From Onchocerca lupi (lineage: Eukaryota > Nematoda > Chromadorea > Rhabditida > Onchocercidae), in contig JAOVVO010000226.1 in assembly GCA_028564675.1 (NCBI GenBank), forward strand, positions 46,292 to 110,291: 64,000 nucleotides of DNA, written 5' to 3'. Below, piece after piece: positions 47,673 through 62,000 of the stretch. The notes under the pieces were generated by a model. The model made no database searches. It saw nothing but the letters and a program-made list of their open reading frames with translations, and had not been told where the DNA came from. The position numbers and the translations under genes are program-made. Every line of letters starts with the position of its first letter. Within the stretch, counting starts at the first letter, position 1.

Positions 47673-50600
47673 TTAGAAAAATTTTGAGTTATTACTTTTT
47701 TCTAAGATATGCTATGTTCTATTGATATTTGTATGAAAAGAAATTATTGTTATTATTCATTTTGAAGATTTCTGTAAGGTTAATTAGCGTCAGTCTTCAT
47801 GAGATTTTTTTCTCATCCTGATACTGTAGCTAAAAATGAATTGTTGCTTTTTTTTTTTTTTTTTTTTTTTTAGCAAGTAATTTCGGTTTCTTCAAATCCG
47901 AATTTATCTGGAAATGTTTATGACTTTGTGCCTATTTCAAATTAGGTTAGATGCAGTTTAGAAAATTTACAGTCATGCTTGTTACTCCATATTTCCAGAA
48001 TTCAGACCTATTGGTAGAAATAAGTTGAGGCTTTACACTTATGATAAATGTGGTATAAAAAAATTTTTTTTCTTAATTTTACAGCTGTGACGAATTAATT
48101 GATGATTCCATTCTGACGGTCATCAAGAGTCAGCTCAGTAGTTAAAATATTCTGCGCTATATTCTTTTTGCTTCAAATGAAGGAAATTTTTTTGTTTAAA
48201 TTCAGGTTCTTTGTGAAATAGAAAAAAAAAAAAGGAACGAAGAGATTGCTTTTGCGATTCAACTAATTTTTTTTTTTTTTTTTTTTTGGAAAACCAAATA
48301 AATTTTTGATTGAAGTTGATATCATATCATATTTATTGTCCATATCATGTTTACAATCTCTCTATACTATATAGAAATGAACATTCTGGATTACTGCGAA
48401 ATAAGTAAAGTACTTTATAATTATGCCAACGAATGATACATTTTATTTTAATTATCGCTCCTAACATCGCAGTAGCACAACAAACGAATTTTTTTATTTT
48501 TGGTTTAATGATTTGTCAAAATAGCACGCATTGATATTGTGACCAACATCAATTATGTATATGAGATTTTGTCAAATTAGGAATTTTTAAAACGTCAATA
48601 TAGTAATATACAATAGTTGATGTAACATGCACCTAACGCAATACATTTATGGATGAGCGTGCTCGGATCAGGTGGTACATAATAAATGATCCATTCTCTG
48701 ATTCGATCAATTTTCTGATGATTCATTTTTTGTTTCCACTGCTTTATTAATCATACGTTTGTATTGACATCTGCATTGGTCACAATATCATCACTGCTTG
48801 AATAGAGACACCTCTAACCAAAATCCTTCATTTTTGCGAAGTTGTTTAAAATTTTTTTGTGCAAATTAATTATCTTCAATTTACTGTTAAATTATGATTT
48901 TTTATAGTTTCGATCATCTTAATTATCATCATCATTAGCAATAATAGTTAATATGGCCAATATTGTTAATATTAATTATCATTTTAATGAATTGCTAAAT
49001 TGGCACTAAAAACTTATTTGTTCAGATTCTAACCAATGACTGAAATTAGTGAAGTACTTTTTGAACAATAACCGGAACTAGAGAACAACAGAGATGGAAA
49101 TGGATATGATAGGGAAAGAAGAAAATATGATAAAAGAAATAGAATTACTATTAGTCCCATTGACTCATTTAAAATTTTGAATGAATTTTGGAAGCTCAGC
49201 ATTTAGACTTAAAGTAAATTCAACTTTATCAATAAAACAGTACTCATTACTAACTTCCCTTAACATTAATACTATTGCCCTTCCCTATATTTCATTATAC
49301 TGATTGTCATTACTAGAAATTTTATTGTGAATTGATTCAATTTCCAGATAGAAGTTTCAGGTATTCAAAGTTCTATAGAGAAGGAATACCTCAAAATGTG
49401 ATGGAATTAAAAAAAAGACGGAATTTCAAGATTCTTTGATTGTCCTAAATTCTATCCAGATCTCACTGGAATTTGGTTTTTGAAAATCCAAAAAAATATT
49501 ATGCTTAAATAAATCTGTTGAAAAAAAAAATCTTTGCTTTACTAATTTCCACCTTTGCAAGTAAAATTTCATCAAATCAAAAATTCATTCAGAGTCTGTT
49601 AAGAGCAAAAGTTGGAGAATAGAAACGGAGAGGGAGAAAATAAATAGGAGAAAGAGGTTGAGAAGAGAAAGATGTAAGATGATTAGGATTAAACTAAAGT
49701 AGGTTTAGATTTTTCTCTTTTATCCAATTCATGCAACTCTTTTTCCAGAAAGCCAACAAAGAGATGAGGAGAGCGTGAGAATTTGCCATCATATGCTGTG
49801 AATTTGAATTGCGATTAAATATTAATTTAATATATCGAATCGAATTTCTTAGCTTATTAGTTAGTTTGCTCTCAATTTAAGCATTCATTATGATCAATGA
49901 ATAGTTCACCTTATGTCCGATGACCTCAACTCAGTTCCATTCAACTCTGATCTTTTATTAGTAACATTCCAGTAGAATTTTTCCATATACAAGAAAAGAA
50001 CTAAATACGATGCCGGAATAATCAACCTGATTAGCAATTAATGCTTAAAGTTTTTTTTTAGATCAAGAACGCATGCACACACTCATACATGCAGATGCAA
50101 ATACAAAAAATCTATGTGATTTGCATAGTGTAACTTGCATAAAATATGAACAAAGCTAAATAATTTCAGAAAAAAAAAAAAAAGAAAAAAAAAATGGCAT
50201 CGTCTTTTATATGTCTGTTTGGAAAAGAAATCGATATATCCATGATGCAAAATTTTTCTTCCCTCACTGCATTTGTAAGATTATTGTTTTGAATTCACCT
50301 GATATTTAAGTTTATTACAAATCAAGTTGAAAAATACAAAAACATGAGTATCTGATCTTGCTTATTGAAATTTTTTAAAAAATACAGTGTTAATTTAATT
50401 GGTTCAACTTTTGTCTCCTAATAAAGATTAAGATTAAGGTTCGTACTTTCGTCTCCTAATAAAGTAGAGAATTATTAAATTATGTAAATATAATTTTTTT
50501 TTTCCGAGTTGTTAAGTTTGTTTCGTGAAAAAAAAAAAAAAAATTTGGTGGTATTCGCTATGATACCTTTCAAACTTATTTAGATTGTTTTCTTCATTTA

Positions 50601-53600
50601 TCATAAGCATTTGTGATCGTTTCAGTTGAATGTTGAGCAACGAGCTTGATAAGTACAATTCTTCTTCGTTATCATTTATTAAATCTTTACTCTTTAAATA
50701 CCATTTACGATTAATATTGCTAAATGCCGGCATGGCGAACAGTGATCTTCAAATTATCCATATACTTGATCAGTAATGATATATTTCATATTTTTGTCAA
50801 GTCTCGGAATTTTTATTTTGAAATTTGCCTTTGTTGATTATGATAAAATTGCTTTATTTACAATACATCAAGAGAATTCAATGTGAGAAAAATTCAGTAA
50901 TAGATTGATTGATTGATCGCTTGAAGTTGTCATTTTGGAATGCTTATCTCAGCAATTTTGCAACAAAATATACTGTAGTAATTTTACCATGCTCTTTTGC
51001 CTGTTCATTTGGCCTCAACTAGTAATTTGAAAGGAGGAGAAATACGCTTGAAATGCTGAAAAGAATGAAACTTCTTGATAATATCTCATAATAACCTAGT
51101 TTCATAATTATTTTAATCCGTTTATAGTGTTAACATTGATTGATATCAAACTTCAATTTTCAACTATTTAAAAAATTAGCTATAAGCATTGGCATGCATG
51201 TTGTAACGTTGTGTTTCACGTATCATGCAATGTTTGTCCTTATCACCAAATATTTCAGACCAAAGTTTTGTTTGCGATCTCACTTCTTCAATAGATTATT
51301 GTTATTCTTTAGCTGAAAGTGTTGATAAGAAATTTTATGTTTTAGCTGGAAGCATTGATAAAAACATGATAATGCAGTTCTTTCTTTATCAGCTACAAAG
51401 CACATGATCTTTTCAATCACCTTCAAATGAACGCGATTCTCTGAATTCTCTGATAAGGAATCTGGGAGCTACATGAACTGAATGTAATCAGTGATATTTC
51501 TATCCACCACATCAAAATGTAAAAGTCGGCAATTATTAATGTATCACTTTTTGTCTTTTTCTATTATATGGCTAATTCTTTTGTTCAGAGATACTTTTTC
51601 GTTTCTGCACAATGTTCAAAGTTTACAAAGTTTTCATAATCTATCAATTCGAAATGAAGGAAAATGCAATAAAATCATCATTGTGCTGACTGCATCCTAA
51701 TTCCTTCTGATATTTTAATTTTGGAAGATTAATTCTACTCTTTTCTGCAGAATCAGATTTTAATGGTGGTTTTGAAGCATACCTAAAATCAAGAAAATGT
51801 CCTCAGAAATGAAGATAATATTGATTTTCGAAGGATTAAAACTATTGGTTGCAACCAACCTAATTACAATAAAGATAATTGATCCAAATCGAATTTTTGT
51901 GGTCTTCTTCTAATTGTTATTACATTAGAAAAAAAGCATTCGTCTTCAGGAAATCCAAACAAAATTTTCGCCGCCTTAATACATTTCAGTGAAATCTTAT
52001 CGATATAAATCAATGAGATAGCACTTCTTCTATAATAAAAGTGTTGATGTAATTTTCGCATCATCAATATCATCAATGCAAATTCATCAATATAAAGCCA
52101 TTTGATTCCAATGAATCTACATTTTTTCTTAATCTTTCTAAAAAACTACAATTTTGAAATTAATAAATTTCAGAAGGGATTCATTTCCTTCGAATAATTG
52201 GACTCAATCTTTAAATCGATCAATTTATAATTAATATATGCTTCGCTGACAAGCAGTGAATATCAGAATCTACGAAAAAAAAAAAAAAGCGCTTCCTTAC
52301 TGATTTATGCGTACATCTTAGAGATGCATGTTTTTCAACAGGATTAGTAAGCAGCATTAGTGAGATTCTACTAAAATCGCAACCATCTCATCAAGCTGAG
52401 TCATTAATTTTTTAATCCGAAATTCAGGCTTACTAATGAAAATATCAGGAATTGGTCTAAACCGAAAATGTTGACTTTGATTTAAACGAAAAAAGAATTT
52501 CCGAAAATTAATGTTCGCCATGAAGCCAAGCTGCAATAACATGAGAATGATATGTAAATGGACATTGATAATGGCTTTTTATCCTATAAAAAATTGAGTG
52601 GATATTCATCGCATAGGCTCTAACAATTTTTTTTTTTTTTTTAATTTCAATGTCCTATTAATCAGTCTATTCTATTATATTTCAATCTTGCAAAAATTTA
52701 CTATTTCTCTTCTAATCTGCAAAAATCTCTCCTTTTTGTTGCAGTTTTTTATCCAGCATTGTTTGTGAATCAATTAATGGTATTCAAGAGGGAAAAGATA
52801 GCACATATGTGAATAAAAAGATTTGATTAAGTTGAATATTTCCGAGCGTTAATCATTCTAAAGCACAATTTCGCTCTTTATTTAATATTCTAACCAAAAT
52901 TTAATTTAAATAAGCATAGATTTGATTAGAATGGCATAGCCTGAAGATAAGAAATACAATTAAATCATCAGAAGCCATCCATCCATTAATCTTGCATTTA
53001 ATTAACGTATGACAGTAGTATCGGCATAGGAAGTGGACCGAAGCTTATAAGAAGGAATCTGAGATTCAACGAATCACACAATGCCTTCCAGGACTAGAGG
53101 AACATCGTCTCATCGTAATAAGATTCAAAAAAAAAAAAAAAAAAAAAAATTATAAAATGAACTACTTTTGTAGATATATTGGACAAAGATATGCTTCTGA
53201 ATGATTTGAAGCAAAATTTAATCCTACTTTACTTACTACTTTTATATCATAGTGATTAGGGCTTTATCACTAATAACTCATCATGGCACATCTTTAATTC
53301 ACCTTAACTGATTTCATGTCTATTAGTTCTTAGAAACAAAATGCTTTATGATTATTTTCATATTTTGCACTTTTTCTTCCTTTTCCCATCCTCTCATCTT
53401 CTTGCATGGTCATATATATTCTTTACAAAGCTGGAATCATTTATTCATAAATTTAGGACTAAATCTGAATTATTTACATCTCACAAAATGGATTCGTGCA
53501 CTAATTTGAATATGTTTACATTTTAACGTTTACATGACTCTACTTCTCATTGCCATTACTCTTTCAAGTTTTCGAGTGCAATTCAGAAATTTATATATTG

Positions 53601-55779
53601 TTTGAGGGAAGAAATCATTCGCCTATAGTTGAATAAACTTCAATTCACAATTTATAATATTTCATATTTTTTTCCCTCTTCCTTCATCTTTTCTCTATTG
53701 TTCCTTCATACAATATAATTGACGCGATATTCCGTTCATCCGTCGCATTTTTACTTTTTTTCAATATTTCGTTAAGATTCAAATTTTTTAAACAACTATA
53801 AATGTCAGTTGTAGATTGCATGTGTTCTATGCTCAACAGCTGATATTTTTTTATAAGCAATTTTTTAAATATATTTCCAAATTTAAAAAAAGAATTTTTT
53901 TCGAGTGAAAATAAAACAAATAAGCTGTATCAATTGCGTAAAAATGCACTTTATTAAAAATTAAAGAATATTGAAATATCCCATCGAACAATTGTTCAAA
54001 ATGAATTTTCTAGAATTTGAGGAAATAACGATTGCTCATATTGAAAATTCTAAGTTTAAGTCTAATCAGTATCTTGATGACCTCATTTCAACAGGAACAG
54101 TCCTATCTTAATTAATAAATTTATGGATAATTTCTAGAATCGCGTCACTTTTATTTCATTTTTGTGTATCTAATTTCCCAGATTTCGAATTTATACGTAA
54201 TCAGGAAAAGTTGTAAGTTGAAAAAATCATACCCAGGACAAGTATGTTGGAAGATTGGTATGAGAAGGCAGGTTTTAGCACTTGAGATATTTTTTCAAAT
54301 TAAAAGTGACAAATTTCATCAAGAAAAACACTAAAAATATAATTGTTTCTTTTTTTCGAACTTTTGAGTATCAGGAAGAGAGGATATAAGGGATGTAGGG
54401 AGCATGAGGGTCTAAAATTGTGCAAGTCAACAAAAAATAGTAACTTGTCTCTGATATTCACAGTTAAAGAACTTAAAACTGGAATTATCATTTCTATTTT
54501 TATTGATGAATATAAACAATAGGAACATATTTTTCTCTTCAAACTTTTGAATATCAGCGATCAAAGATAATTGTCAGTATAACTCAATATATGTGTCAAA
54601 TTGCAGCACTGTAACTGATAATTATAGTGCAAGTATGCATACCTGTGTGGATTGCAATTAAATGTGCACTAATTATTTGAAACATTTTTGATATCACTGT
54701 CATTCACATTGATATCGGAATGCTTCTTATTATTAATACTAAATTAAAATTTAACAGCAATATTAGGTGATTTAAGACATGTAATAATATTGAACTAATT
54801 AATTAATCTTTTTACAAAGTTTTCATAGATTTAAATTATTTGCACAAAATATTTCAAAATAAGATCGAGCTCTGACATTGTCTTGAGAGTTATGTAGCAA
54901 AAAAAAAGTGTTAAAGCTTGTTTATTCAGCACATGGAATACTTTTTATTTTTTTTTTCTTCTAGACATCAAAGATTATTGAGAACAAAGAAGTATAACTT
55001 TGGGAAATATTCGGTAAAATATATTAAATTTTACCCATTCTGTCACATATTTTTCAAATTACTAGACCATCAACTTTCCTAAGAATTGAAATCATCTGTT
55101 CTATTGTTCTACAATCTGTTCTACAATCCTGTCAAAAGTCATTTTCACAAAATTTCAAAAAAAAAAGAAAAATATGGGAAGGAACTTTTAGGATCTCTTC
55201 AGATCTCTCAATTTCAGACCCTATTCTTCTCTAGTAATCTCACATCGCTAATTACTCAGTTTATCTTGACATAAATGAAGTCAGGTAGTTTGAAATTTTG
55301 AAATTTTCGTTTTAATTGATATTATACTTTCTGATTCTCACTTTCAGATATAATCTTTTAGTTGAAATTAGCTCCGGTGGCTCCGGTGGAGAAGCAAACA
55401 CTAAACAGGATTCTAGCAAATAAATTTTTTTGCGACGTTACGGAAATGTTTAAAATTTTTCCGCTATGAAATATAATTTAGTTTTGTTATAGAAAAAATA
55501 TTTTATTAGTGGTGGTTATTCATCTATTGAATTTAAATTATATTTTCCATTAATATCTTTCAAAAATACGAAATCGTAATATTTGAACTTTCTGCAGTCT
55601 TGTTTTAAAAATTAAGCAAACAATCAATAATTATGTCTAGATATTGATGCTCATCTCATTGAAGTGATTTTTATAAAATTATTATTTCTATTTTACGGAA
55701 ATTTTTAAATAACTTGTATGATTTGAAGAATTTTCCAGGAGAACAAATATTCAAGAATATCAACTATTGATTTTTCTAG
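47673..55779. other. 8 kb gene-poor, very AT-rich stretch
   Basis: No gene is supported. Long homopolymers occur at 47847-47871 (T), 48256-48289 (two T/A blocks), 50169-50194 (A with one G), 50527-50543 (A), 52628-52642 (T) and 53129-53149 (A). ORFs at 50512-50733, 51225-51407, 51491-51700, 51864-52076, 52357-52542 and 54300-54542 look like chance frames. It could be intergenic DNA or a long intron or 5' regulatory domain of the gene beginning near 55.8 kb. Confidence 0.45.
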
Positions 55780-55847
55780 TTCATACGCATTAATCAAAGT
55801 CGAGTCGCATAGTCCGGAAAGCAAAGTTTGAAGAAAATTCGGAAGAA

Positions 55848-56139
55848 ATGGTTTGGCGAAATGATAACGCTCAAATCCGTCGTCGTCTTCCAACTATTCC
55901 AGCAGAAGCAAAAACTTTCCCTATTTTTACAAGATTAAATAAAAGAAGCATGCTTCCAGTTATTAGATCACAAAACGTTGAATTGCCGACATTGCTGATA
56001 ACGGGTGATGATAACGCTGATAGCGCCGAAAAATTACCGCTATCAGAAAATTCCCGACGATCCTGTAATCTCAACGATAGATTATCATTCCCTATACAGT
56101 TCACTCAGCGACCAGAACTTCCTAATGAAGAAAGTTGCG
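55848..56139 (+). CDS. Probable 5' coding exon of an unrecognised gene
   Basis: An acceptor, GATTTTTCTAG, ends at 55779, and an open frame runs to a perfect donor (TGCG|GTAAGT) at 56139, ending in phase 1 after 97 codons. Composition is much more codon-like than the surroundings. The peptide starts MVWRNDNAQIRRRLPTIPAE and is Pro-, Ser- and Arg-rich, so probably disordered. The frame is open upstream of the ATG to the acceptor, so an earlier start on another exon is possible. A phase-compatible downstream exon candidate is 58886-59091 (TTCAG acceptor, AAA|GTATGT donor), which contains FFDDCRRKRFMKVDEST and would continue beyond it. I do not recognise the family. Confidence 0.5.
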
Positions 56140-58885
56140 GTAAGTTAAAGAAACATTTTTTACATTTTAAACAAATACTTCAAAAATATTTGAATTCCAG
56201 TCATTGCTTAGAAGTTAACCTTTCTTTTAACTTTCTCTCCCACTTCATGCGTTCAAAAAGTTTTTCCACAACTTTTGTCTGCTTAAATCTTTTACTGTGA
56301 AAGTAAGTAACGATAAAATACACTGATCGAAAAAAAATGAGTCAAATAAGATCTTCTATTAATAGTAAAAGTTAATTTTTAATGAGAAATGAGAAATTTT
56401 GATTGGTAGAAGTCACGGTGCATCTTCAAGTCATTTCTTTGAATATAGAAAGAAAAGAGTGAATTTCTCTTGAATTTTCGAAAAATCAAAAGTGATAATT
56501 TCGAATGTTATTTTTTACATGTCTTGTACTTTGTAAACAATTTAAAATGTTCTAAATTGAAGAATTATTATAGTAGATAGGAATAAAATTCATTTTAACT
56601 AAGTGACATTTGTCAGAAAAGCGATTAGCATTAAACGATATTCCATCTTTCGTGAAACGAACTACTTCATAAAACATCGAAGTGACAAGATGTCTGTCAT
56701 TGAAACTGTGTCGAAATTGATATTTCCACATCTTGCTAAGCTACGATTAGGATTTGAATGTCGAAATATCACTTACTAAGTGATGAGTCATGCAAAGTGG
56801 TTAGCTATGATCGATAAGTTTCCATACGAATAACTCATTGATATCTGAATTGAATAATCAAAGCTGAATTTCATTTTAACTTATTTTAATTTAAACGAAT
56901 TTAGTATAATTTATTAGTATTAAATACATTTAATTAATTTTCATCTTATTTGTTCATCTGTTTATAGGATAGGTAATGAGGAAACAGTTCCATCCATCTA
57001 TGTATTTTGGTCAAAGTTTTCATTTACATATTTCAATAAAATTCATTTTTTGTTTTCGAGTGAAAAATTTGTTTCAATTCTTATCATAAGTAATGCTACT
57101 CAATGGCGTCAAATATGAGAATAATTTGCTTTTTGCTTCTGTTTTAATGACTTATGAGATTCATCGGTACCATTTATTGAGAGACTTATCAGTATCATTT
57201 ATCAATAATTAAATAAAATTTTTGATGCCTAATTATAGCGAAGAGAAGACTTTATGAGATAATTAAATAAATTAACAAGGGAAACGATGAAAATATAAGA
57301 AGTATCATCGAAGAAAGAAGCTAACGTGAGAGACTTTTTTAGATCAGAAAATGAAGAATGAAGGAATCATGGTAGTTGAAAGATGAAGTTGGTGTGGCAA
57401 TTATAAATTATAAGTGATTTTAAGAAGACAGTTTTGTTATATTACCAATTCACGTGATCAAGCATGAATAATTGTTATATATAATAACAAAATTAGCTGT
57501 CTAAATTCTCTTAAAATAGTAATCTCTCAGAGCATCATTTCTACATTTTTTGAATAAATTAACGCACTTTTCCCATAACTTTAAAAATGTTATCAATGTA
57601 TCATAAAATTTTGTTCTTTCCCAGTCTTCGAGAAAAAAAAGGGGAAAAATCAAAAAGCAACAATATTTTTAGTGTAAAAAAGTCTAATAAATAAAATGTT
57701 ATCACAAATAAGTATTTTTTAACTGCATTTTAAGAATAAACGAAAATTTTTGTTAGAGTGACCTTTGACAGATGTTATAATTTTTTTTAAAACAAAATTA
57801 TCAAATTTTTCTTGAAATTTCTAAAATGACAGGAAAGCAAGCCAAGATAGAGCAATTTCGAAAAATAAAAAAGTGATTGCATAATATTTCCTACTTATCT
57901 TACAAAAATTGTCAGGTCAAAAAAATATGATCAGCATTTGTTCAACGACCAAAACATCTGCTCAAATACGAATGGATCATTTTCAACGAGTAAGCTCTTT
58001 TTTCAATATGTATATGTTAAGCTGAAGAAGCTAACAGGATTTTTTAGATTTATTTAAAGTATTATATATTTGATTGAAAATTTATTAAATTTAATTTTTT
58101 TAATTCTAAAACTCCCTCGAGAATTTTCGAAGTATATTAAAGTTGTTTCCAATACATTTTAAAAAGAATTTTTAATTAATTGAAGTTAATCAAATTATTG
58201 TTAGCTGATAAAATCCAGAAAAAACCGTCATAAAAGAAATATATTTTAAATGTGTCATCAAATGTGCACAGCACCTCGGGAACTGCATTGCTATTTCGAA
58301 AAGTTTTTTTTCAAACTTTATTGGCATTACACTTAATTTCTAATTTCCCATTCTGAACAGTACGTGTTCGTAGATGTAAAATTTTTAATTCAGCAATATG
58401 GAGATCGAGGTCAGAGATTGGGTATAATATCGGGCAATAAGGTACCACAGAGTGAAAAACTTTTTGGCATCTTTATCTTTTAAAACATCATTTTTTCGCT
58501 GTACTCAATCTATATTCCTCTCGTTTTATTCTTAATTAATGAACTTTATATACTAATTGAGATCTTAGCACGTTCTCGAATACTACAACGTATATAGTAA
58601 TTTTTCCCGAATTCAGATCATTTTTAATTAAACAACAACATATTATTTCATGTTTGATTGATCAAATTGATTACTATCATTTTAACCTGTCAATATTCCC
58701 TTTTTGTGGTTCGTAATAAAAGAATCAAAAAAAATTTTTTGATCAATTTGTTCATATTTTTGTATTAAATGATTTAACAGTGGAAAAATTGGGTGATATT
58801 AACCAACAAATCTACATTTCTTCTTTAGTTCTATGTCTTTTTTTTTTTATTGTCAAGTAATCTGAATTTCTTCAAATGACTTCAG

Positions 58886-59091
58886 AAAGTTACATTTTTC
58901 TAAATTTACAACACAACTGCATTGTTATGCTTAGTCATAACCAATTTTTCAAGTCTCTTCACAAGTTTCACCGAAAATTAATAAAATTTTTCGATGATTG
59001 TCGAAGGAAGAGATTTATGAAAGTTGATGAATCGACTATAACTAAGCTTGAGCAATATATATTTGTCAGCCAAACACGAACGACTGATAAA
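58886..59091 (+). CDS. Candidate internal exon of the gene starting near 55.8 kb
   Basis: Open in phase 1 from the acceptor CTTCAG to a donor AAA|GTATGT, 206 nt. It is Lys/Arg- and Phe-rich (HKFHRKLIKFFDDCRRKRF) and ends LEQYIFVSQTRTTDK. Phase matches the exon ending at 56139 across a 2.75 kb intron. No domain is recognised. A competing phase-1 candidate exon starts near 58361. It may be chance in AT-rich DNA. Confidence 0.3.
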
Positions 59092-62000
59092 GTATGTAAT
59101 ATTTGTCATAACAAGCCATTATTTATTAATTTCATTTCTGAATTGGCCAATTTTCTGCTGTCTTTCTGCTATACTGCAATTTCGAGGTTGAGAAGTGAAG
59201 TTAGGAAATTTAATCAATTACAATAGCCTATTCCATTATCTCCAACGAATTCTCTCATTCCAAATAGCATTTATTTTATTTTCATTATTCTCTTAACTTA
59301 ATATTCTTTCTTTCTTCCACACTTTCTGGCATCAATCAAAAAATGCGATATATTAAGCAAACGATGATTTTCTTCTCACAGATGAGACATTTGCACATAG
59401 CAGATTTTTTGAAAATTTTTTGTAGATTTCCAACTTTCAAGTTTTAATCATTTCACAAAATTATAAGCGAAAAATAAGAAAAGAAACAATCATATTACTA
59501 TTGATTGACGAAAGCTAAATATGACTTAGAATGGACGATTTTTGGCAATTCGTAACACTTTTCTCGATTATTCAGTACAGCTTTCTGTCTATAATTGCAT
59601 TCAAGCTAGAACTATCAGAAAAGTTCGTTTTTTTTTCAAGCTATAGAACCTTCTCTAATTTAATCAGTCTTATAGTCCAATCATTAGGGTGTAATTTTTG
59701 TCCTAAAATGCTACCAGATGTGTAATATCATACAACATAAGATAAAGAATATGGGAAGATTAATCTCAAATTTATCTTGAATTGTCATGCATAATGACAG
59801 TTATTGTTTATTGCTTCAAAAGTTATAGCATTTAATATTTAATTAAAATTCAAATGTTTTAAGCTAGAAATGTTAAAGATTATGCATGACTGAGGGAAGG
59901 AGGTGCAAAGTTTTAGAAAAAGGAATTTACTTGCTTGTTTACAATTCAAAGGGGTATGAGTTGTTTCTATTTCTTCTTTATTCCTTTATAAACTTATCAG
60001 AATGGGCTTAATCTCATCCAGTATTGCACTAGCACTTGACAATTTGTTTATTTTTAGAATTTTATTTGTTTTCATCATTAAATTTCCTTTTAAAATATCA
60101 AAATGAATTTTCGCGAGGCAAAACTCGATTATTCTTGAAACTCGTTCCATGTTTATTTGATCTTTATTTGATCATTTTTCTGAATCAAATGGTGCCAAGT
60201 CGAATGCTATTATATATTTCAATTATTTATTATCCATACTATCTTTAATGATGCGACTGAATAATGTATTGTATGCGATGATTCTTAATCCATCCATATG
60301 CAAAACATCATTTTTCCATCCATTTCTCGCTGTTTTTGGATGGTTTTTGCAAAATTGTTCAGTTTATTCCATTTTGTCCCATTCCATCGATCTCTTCATA
60401 TATAAAAGTTGATTTATTTCTTAAAATACTTTTGCGGATGGCATTTGACAAATTTTCAAATTATTTTTCAGATTTTATATTCCAAGTGCCAAATGCAAAT
60501 TTCCTTTTGTGATGTGCATCCACTACTAATTTTCGAAGTTCACAAAACTGACAAAATCTTCACATATCCAAAATTTCTTTACTTAGTTAATGTGAACAAA
60601 TATCTAAAATTCATTTATAAATTTTTTAGATTTTATTGGTTTTAAAAATCACTTTCTCATTTTTTCATTCAGATCTGAGAAAAAAAAAACAGTTGCGCTA
60701 AAAATCTTGTCTGAAGGCACAAATATCAGAATTATATGTTTCGAAGACAATAATTTGAAACTTTACTTACTTTTAAATTGAGTCTCAAATACCTCCAAAT
60801 ATTCTGCAAAATGCAAACTTTTTGTTACATACTTACTATCAAATTCCATAAATACAAATAGAAGCTATCAGTTTGCACATGCAGATTTTTAGGATTTTAT
60901 AATTGTTTATAATTATTTAAAAATCAATATTTAGTTTGACAGATTGTCAAATCTGAAATCGAAATGTGGATGCACCTGCTGATATTAATGAAAGTTAATA
61001 ATAGTGATATCAGCCGATGGATAAAAACTATCCAGCCGAACTGAAATATTTTGATATATCTTTTTTGATGAAATAGCAATAGAAGTGATAGCAAATTGAG
61101 AGTTATGAGGATTTACGATTTGCTAATGATAACAACGATAAAAATTATATCTGCAGCATAATTATCAATGCTTTATTGATATTAGAAAACAATTTCGGGA
61201 CATTTTTTAGCAATAATATTATAATTTAAAATCGCGAATTGTTTCAAGAAACTAGTTCTTATTCGAATATTTATTCGTAATTGGTATCATTAATTATAAA
61301 AAAATTATCATGGACAATACTTTTAGTTTATAATATCCAAAAACAGCCAAATAAATCCATCCCAAAGGTTATCTATACTTTCTTAACTCCAAAATCTATC
61401 TGATAATTCGAAAAAATTTTTCCACAAAAATTATTTTTTTTGAAATGAAATTTTCTCCTTCCCTCCTCTTTTGAGCAAAACTGTTTTCCATCAACTTTTA
61501 GCTATTATATTATATTTCTAAATCATTTCGAAATGTAAATTCTCACGCGAAATATCGAAATATACTTTTCAGAAATTTCGAAATATGCTGTTATTATCTT
61601 TCATGCATGTATTATGCATTTGTACTTTGCAGTCTGCACTAAAAAATTTCAGGAAACTTTTTGAAGTAAAAAAAAAAAAGTGGAATTTTGAAATGTGAAT
61701 TGAGTTAGTTAAATGTTTGTGATATTTTTTAATTAATTAACAACTCGGGAATAGCTTAAATGCAATATGGCTATACAATTTCTCCATAAAAAAATAAGGA
61801 TAAGGGAGAAGAGAAGAAATTGAAAGCATGTAATACTGTAAAGTGAGGAGAAATCGGATAGGATAGAAAAGAAAGATTATGAAAATGTGAAATAAAAAGA
61901 GGGAATTTAGGAATCGGAGATTATTAATTCCTTCAGGAAACTTTCGTCTTTTCAGTTGCATTCATAATAATATTCAAACTGTTAAAAGTGTCAATCAAAC

